NCBI RefSeq assembly: GCF_011601275.1 | Contig: NZ_JAAOLY010000006.1 | Location: 1 to 64,000 of the forward strand | Length of the DNA stretch: 64,000 nucleotides | Direction: 5' to 3' | Source: Janthinobacterium lividum | Lineage (GTDB): Bacteria > Pseudomonadota > Gammaproteobacteria > Burkholderiales > Burkholderiaceae_D | Shown: piece by piece, positions 61,909 through 64,000 of the stretch | How the letters are laid out: every line of letters starts with the position of its first letter | How positions within the stretch are numbered: the first letter of the stretch is position 1 | Translations under genes and position numbers: made by a program | Notes under the pieces: model-generated | Told to the model about the DNA's origin: nothing | Databases searched by the model: none | Seen by the model: the letters and a program-made list of their open reading frames with translations, nothing else

Positions 61909-64000
61909 TTAGAAGTTGCCGGCGAAGATGCTGGCCGAGTAATTGATCGTCACTTTCGACGGATTGGTGAAACTGACGGCGAACGAAGCCGTCGCGCCCG
62001 GCGCCAGGCTGGCCGCGTTCACGGTGACGTAGGCGGCGCCCGCATGGCTGCCCGTGGCATTGGCCAGGCTGACGCCGGCAGGCAAGCCGCCGAACACCAC
62101 CTGGAACGGGCCGTTCAAGGCGCTCGTGCCTGTGTTGGTAAACGAGAACGTGCCCGTGTATTTTTGCGTCGCGCGGTTGAACGCGAGGCCCGAACTGGCT
62201 TGCGCCACGCCGGCCGTGATGTCGCGGTAGGCGGGCTGCAAGTCCAGGCTGATGACGACGGGATCGTGGTCCGAGGCGCGGTACGGCAAGGCGTTGTACA
62301 AGTCTTGCGGCTTGGCCGAGTCGATGTTGTAGTCGATCACTTCCGGCTCGTCCGCATTCACATGCCATTCGGCCACGCCGGCCACTTGCGGGCTCAGCGA
62401 AGCGCTGGCCAGCGCATGGTCGAGGTAACCGCTCTGGCCGCCGAACACGTACGAATACGGCATGCCGGACGGCCGCACGAAACGCTCGAGCTCATTGACG
62501 AAGCCGGCGCCCGTGATGACCTGGATCGGGTCTTCCGCGCCATACGAATTGAGGTCGCCGATGACCAGCACGTCCGCGTCGCCGGCAGCGGCCGCCACCT
62601 GCGGCACGAAGCTGCCGATCAAGCGCTGGGCTTGCTGCACGCGGGTGGCGTTCCAGCAGCTCTGGCTATCGTTCTGGTCCGCGTCCAACCCGCTCGAGGG
62701 GCAGCTGCCCTTGGACTTCAGGTGGTTGACGACCAGCGAGAATTTCTCGCCATTGCCGGCACGGAAGGTTTGCGCCATCGGTGGACGGTTGTTGATGGCG
62801 TTGGCGTCCGACAAGGCGCCGCCCACGAGGCCCAGCTTGGCAGGCTTGTAGATCATGGCCACACGGATGGCGTCCGTGCCCGTGGCGGCCGGCTTCGGCA
62901 CCACGGCGTACGTGACGCCGCCGATGGCCGCGTTCAGTTGCTCGACCAGGTACGTGACGGCCGTTTCGCCATTGTTCTGGATTTCCATCAAGCCCACCAC
63001 GTCCGCATCGATGGTCTTGAGTTCGGCGACGATCTTGTCGCGCTGGCGCACGAACTCGGCCAGGTTGTCGGCGCCGCGGCAATTGCTCTTCGTCGTCGAG
63101 GTGCCTACGGTGCAGCCCTGCCCCGTCTGGCCAAACACGTTATTCCCATTGGTAAAGGTCGTGAAGAAATTCAGCACGTTGGCGCTGGCCACCTTGACGT
63201 TGCCCGATGGCAGTTCCGGACTGCCCGTGCGCGGATTGTCGCGCGAGAATTGCGGCGTTTGCGTCGGCTGCAATTTGTACGCGGCACCGCCACCGCCGAT
63301 GGCGCCAAAGTCCACCACGCCCGTCAGGTCGGCCACCGTGTCGCCGCTGCGCACGGTGTTGTCCTGGCCGATATACGGTATCGTCGTCGGCGCCACGAAA
63401 ATGCCATCATCGAGCACGATCAGGTTGTTCGCATTGGCGGCGATCAAGGCTTGCGCCTCGGCGGAGCCGGCCGGATAGCGATTGGTCGGCACTTCGCGCC
63501 GTCCCGCAGACAAGCTCAGCTCGCCGCGCGCGCCCAGATAGGCGTTTTGCGACACGGTCAACGGCTGCGTGAAACGCACGAGCATGCCTTCCACGGCGGC
63601 CAGGTTCTCATTCGGCAAGGTCACGTTCGCCGGCACGATGCTGTGGCCCGCGCTTTGCGTGAGGATGGCCGTCACGTCCTTGAATTCCGTGTAGGAATTT
63701 TTCGCGCCCGACGGCGTGTATTCAATGACCGTGCCCGTCACGCGCACCAGTTCGCCCGGCTGCACGGTGGTAACCGTCGCGCCCGTGTACACGAAGATGC
63801 CGTCCGACGTCGATGGATCGGCATCGCCGGCCGCATCCTGGATAAAGAAGCCCGTGCCCACTTTCAGGGTCACCACGCCTTCCGTCGTCTGCACGGAATT
63901 GGCGTAGGGGCTGCTTGCGCCGCTGCCCTGGATTTGCGGGATCGTGTGGCTGACGGCGGCCAGGCCTTGCACGGCGACATCGATCTTGCAGCTGGCGCTT
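61909..64000 (-). CDS. ExeM/NucH-type extracellular endonuclease (5' end cut by the window)
   Basis: A partial gene of at least 697 codons, open to the right edge; its start lies beyond the window. An OB-fold nucleic-acid-binding region (GVVTLKVGTGFFIQDAAGD) precedes an endonuclease/exonuclease/phosphatase domain: ANVLNFFTTF, LMEIQNNG, NHLKSKGSCP, VIGDLNSYGAEDP and SDHDPVVI supply the catalytic Glu, Asp, Asn and His. Disulfide-type Cys are in GCTVGTS and KSNCRGAD. The C-terminal 120 residues form a beta-rich domain with no membrane or sorting anchor. Such enzymes cut extracellular DNA. GTG at 63972 is internal, not a start. Confidence 0.85.
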   Translation of the reverse strand, partial: SASCKIDVAVQGLAAVSHTIPQIQGSGASSPYANSVQTTEGVVTLKVGTGFFIQDAAGDADPSTSDGIFVYTGATVTTVQPGELVRVTGTVIEYTPSGAKNSYTEFKDVTAILTQSAGHSIVPANVTLPNENLAAVEGMLVRFTQPLTVSQNAYLGARGELSLSAGRREVPTNRYPAGSAEAQALIAANANNLIVLDDGIFVAPTTIPYIGQDNTVRSGDTVADLTGVVDFGAIGGGGAAYKLQPTQTPQFSRDNPRTGSPELPSGNVKVASANVLNFFTTFTNGNNVFGQTGQGCTVGTSTTKSNCRGADNLAEFVRQRDKIVAELKTIDADVVGLMEIQNNGETAVTYLVEQLNAAIGGVTYAVVPKPAATGTDAIRVAMIYKPAKLGLVGGALSDANAINNRPPMAQTFRAGNGEKFSLVVNHLKSKGSCPSSGLDADQNDSQSCWNATRVQQAQRLIGSFVPQVAAAAGDADVLVIGDLNSYGAEDPIQVITGAGFVNELERFVRPSGMPYSYVFGGQSGYLDHALASASLSPQVAGVAEWHVNADEPEVIDYNIDSAKPQDLYNALPYRASDHDPVVISLDLQPAYRDITAGVAQASSGLAFNRATQKYTGTFSFTNTGTSALNGPFQVVFGGLPAGVSLANATGSHAGAAYVTVNAASLAPGATASFAVSFTNPSKVTINYSASIFAGNF

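Noticed and set aside
1-64000. Possible prophage, integron, insertion sequence or CRISPR array
   Set aside because: No integrase, transposase, phage structural gene or regularly spaced repeat array is present.

Overview
The window is chromosomal DNA of a high-GC betaproteobacterium, most likely in the Oxalobacteraceae (Janthinobacterium / Massilia / Duganella type). The evidence is the Burkholderiales-type porin, the CysI-DUF934-CysH-CysD-CysN sulfate assimilation order, several PEP-CTERM sorted proteins with an EpsA-like LuxR regulator, and many LytS/LytTR and PAS-type signalling genes. This placement comes from protein families and gene order, not from a database search. I see no prophage, transposon, integrase, CRISPR array or tRNA gene.

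Layout. 0-0.5 kb: promoter and boxA leader of an rRNA operon running off the left edge. 0.5-4 kb: a LytS-type kinase with its LytTR regulator, then an orphan PAS kinase. 4-6 kb: a porin and a methyltransferase, both leftward. 6-14 kb: a sulfur block. CysB (leftward) is divergent from a TauE/SafE-type transporter, cysI, a DUF934 gene, cysH, cysD, cysN and a cobA-type methyltransferase. 14.2-18.5 kb: a membrane protein, then the leftward operon lptF-lptG-cbiX-Stealth glycan phosphotransferase. 18.6-23.2 kb: pepA, a small operon (conserved hypothetical, DUF1653, CreA, lipoprotein) and xthA. 23.2-32.4 kb: a six-PAS GGDEF/EAL protein, a PrpR-like sigma-54 activator with a PhyH-family dioxygenase, an alpha/beta hydrolase, and a second LytS/LytTR pair. 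32.4-44.5 kb: mostly housekeeping genes (tricorn-like protease, clpA-clpS, a cold-shock gene, icd, rluE, DUF192, rpsT, murJ).

44.6-64 kb is a surface and secretion region. An 11-gene leftward operon encodes a type II secretion / type IV pilus-like machine (GspG, GspF, GspE, PilM/N/O/P-like proteins, a secretin lipoprotein and three pseudopilin-like proteins). Around it lie three PEP-CTERM proteins, a large S8 protease followed by a free-standing I9 propeptide-like protein, an EpsA-like LuxR regulator overlapping an atypical response regulator, and an ExeM/NucH-type extracellular nuclease cut by the right edge.

How the genes work together. The sulfur block reduces sulfate to sulfide: CysDN makes APS, a [4Fe-4S] CysH reduces it directly (no CysC kinase is present), and CysI with the DUF934 protein reduces sulfite. 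CobA and CbiX supply two of the three steps to the siroheme that CysI needs. The lpt operon joins LPS export to a possible glycan-modifying enzyme. The best candidates for undescribed biology are the hybrid secretion operon embedded among PEP-CTERM genes, the response regulator with Glu in place of the phosphoacceptor Asp, the stand-alone I9 protein, and the PrpR-PhyH pair without prp genes.
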